From contig JASBTC010000294.1 in assembly GCA_030148625.1 (NCBI GenBank), positions 1 to 6,129 of the forward strand: a stretch of 6,129 nucleotides of DNA, read 5' to 3'. Position numbers and translations under genes: made by a program. This stretch comes from Sphingobium sp. (lineage in GTDB: Bacteria; Pseudomonadota; Alphaproteobacteria; Sphingomonadales; Sphingomonadaceae). Shown piece by piece: positions 5,082-6,129 of the stretch (position 1 is its first letter; each line of letters opens with the position of its first letter). Under the pieces are notes generated by a model. That model ran no database searches, was not told the origin of the DNA, and saw only the letters and a list, made by a program, of their open reading frames with translations.

Positions 5082-6129
5082 ATGCAACCCGTTTATGTGA
5101 CCGCGACCGCGCAATGCCTGCCCGGTGAGCCGATCGCGAATGACGAGATGGCCGACTATATCGGCCGTCTCTCCCCCGAAGCCGAACGGTTCGGGCGGTT
5201 GACGCTGCGCCAGAACGGCATCCGCCACCGCCATTATGCGATCCGCCCCGACGGCACGTCCGACTGGACCGTGGCGAAACTGGCCGGGAACGCGGTGCGC
5301 GCGCTGATCGACGATGCCGGACTGGACAAGAGCCGGATCGGCTTCCTCGCCACCGCGACCACCCAGAACGACATGCTTGTCCCCGGCCTCGCCTCCGGCG
5401 TCCATGCCGAATCCGGTCTGCCGCCGATCGAGCTGGCGAGCCTGCAAAGCGTGTGCGCGAGTTCGATGATGGCGTTGAAGACCGCGGCGCTGCAGGTCGC
5501 GGCGGGCGAGCACCGCGCGGCAATCGCGGTCGGCGCCGAATTTTCGAGCCGCTATTTCCGCCCCGGCCATTATCTGGGCACCGATACGGTGCAGGCGGAC
5601 GGCACATTGCACGGCGATGCCGAATTTCTGCGCTGGACGCTCAGCGACGGTGCGGCCGGCCTGCTGATCGAGGACCGCCCCGCCCCGCGTGGCCTGTCGC
5701 TGCGCATCGACTGGATATCGCTGCGCTCCTTCGCCGACCGTTTCCAACCCTGCATGACGGGCGGCGCGGTACGCGGAGCGGACGGTTCGCTGCGCCCCTG
5801 GAGCCTGCACGAAAGCGCCGCAGCCGCCGCGCGCGCGGGCGCATTCCAGCTTCGCCAGGATGTCGAGGCGCTGCACCGCATGCTTCCGGTCTGGATGGGT
5901 GAGTTCATGCGGCTGGTCGACGAGGGGCGGATCGATCCGCTCGCGACCGACTGGTTCCTCTGCCACTTCTCCGCGCACAGCCTGCGCGAGGAGATGGTGA
6001 AGCTCGCCACGCGTGCCGGCTGCATGATCCCGGAGGATCGCTGGTTCGCCAATATCTACGACAAGGGCAATGTCGGCGCCGCCGCGATCTTCCTGATGAT
6101 CGACGATCTGATGCGATCGGGCCGGCTGC
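5082..6129 (+). CDS. FabH-like beta-ketoacyl-ACP synthase III (3' end outside the window)
   Basis: The first 349 codons are visible and the frame is open at the right edge. The thiolase-fold condensing-enzyme triad is recognisable: C125 in LQSVCASSMMALKTA, H295 in WFLCHFSAHS, and N330 in DKGNVGAAAIF. These enzymes join an acyl-CoA or acyl starter to malonyl-ACP in the cytoplasm. The usual HQAN of FabH is replaced by HFSA and the initial segment is divergent, so this is probably not housekeeping FabH but a specialised KAS III of a lipid or natural-product pathway (inference). The ATG at 5082 has GGAG 8 nt upstream, and there is no nearby in-frame alternative. About 320 residues is usual for FabH, so this one is longer than average. 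It is separated from the preceding hydrolase by its own promoter and probably begins an operon continuing to the right. Confidence 0.85.
   Translation, partial: MQPVYVTATAQCLPGEPIANDEMADYIGRLSPEAERFGRLTLRQNGIRHRHYAIRPDGTSDWTVAKLAGNAVRALIDDAGLDKSRIGFLATATTQNDMLVPGLASGVHAESGLPPIELASLQSVCASSMMALKTAALQVAAGEHRAAIAVGAEFSSRYFRPGHYLGTDTVQADGTLHGDAEFLRWTLSDGAAGLLIEDRPAPRGLSLRIDWISLRSFADRFQPCMTGGAVRGADGSLRPWSLHESAAAAARAGAFQLRQDVEALHRMLPVWMGEFMRLVDEGRIDPLATDWFLCHFSAHSLREEMVKLATRAGCMIPEDRWFANIYDKGNVGAAAIFLMIDDLMRSGRL

Noticed and set aside
5029..5100. 23-codon ORF overlapping the ketosynthase start
   Set aside because: It has no Shine-Dalgarno, and its codons are mostly the hairpin arms. It is likely incidental.
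4047..5978. 643-codon open frame on the minus strand across the hydrolase and ketosynthase genes
   Set aside because: It is antisense to two genes with intact catalytic motifs, spans their intergenic promoter, and has low-complexity R/A/G-rich sequence with no recognisable domain. This is typical of a GC-rich shadow frame.

Overview
The window is high-GC DNA with frequent GATCG/CGATCG words and strongly GC-biased third codon positions. Together with an AmpG whose sequence style is alphaproteobacterial, this suggests a sphingomonad (Sphingomonas/Sphingopyxis-like alphaproteobacterium). The assignment is an inference from composition and protein flavour; there is no rRNA or other marker gene here.

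Layout. (1) Positions 1-~130 hold the 5' end of an IS5-type transposase reading leftward out of the window, then short palindromic DNA. (2) A strong hairpin with a T-rich tail (about 178-233) looks like the terminator of a leftward operon. (3) That operon (3280 down to 250) has three overlapping genes: an AmpG-family muropeptide permease, a cytoplasmic serine hydrolase of the beta-lactamase/AmiE (MurNAc-L-Ala amidase) type, and a YhbS-like GNAT acetyltransferase. The stop/start overlaps are ATGA and TGATG. (4) About 470 bp separate it from the next large gene. This stretch holds the ampG leader (TTG start, a possible 14-codon upstream ORF), a possible 53-aa small ORF on the + strand, and a perfect 21-bp inverted repeat ending on the start codon of the next gene. 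(5) A divergent rightward gene (3750-4970) encodes an exported class C beta-lactamase/PBP-like serine hydrolase with six cysteines. (6) A 111-bp intergenic region has a good sigma70-like promoter, a duplicated AATTGAACA motif and a 14-bp hairpin touching the Shine-Dalgarno. It leads into a FabH-like ketoacyl synthase III that runs off the right edge.

How the genes may work together. AmpG imports GlcNAc-anhydroMurNAc-peptides. The adjacent hydrolase lacks a signal peptide and carries the family motifs of the MurNAc-L-Ala amidase AmiE branch, so it could process the imported muropeptides in the cytoplasm. The acetyltransferase could modify a product, although its substrate cannot be read from sequence. 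The divergent hydrolase appears periplasmic and could act on peptidoglycan, peptides or beta-lactams on the other side of the membrane. A peptidoglycan-recycling locus is therefore the most economical reading of 250-4970. The ketosynthase has its own promoter and probably opens a separate lipid or secondary-metabolite operon. No tRNA, rRNA or CRISPR array was seen.
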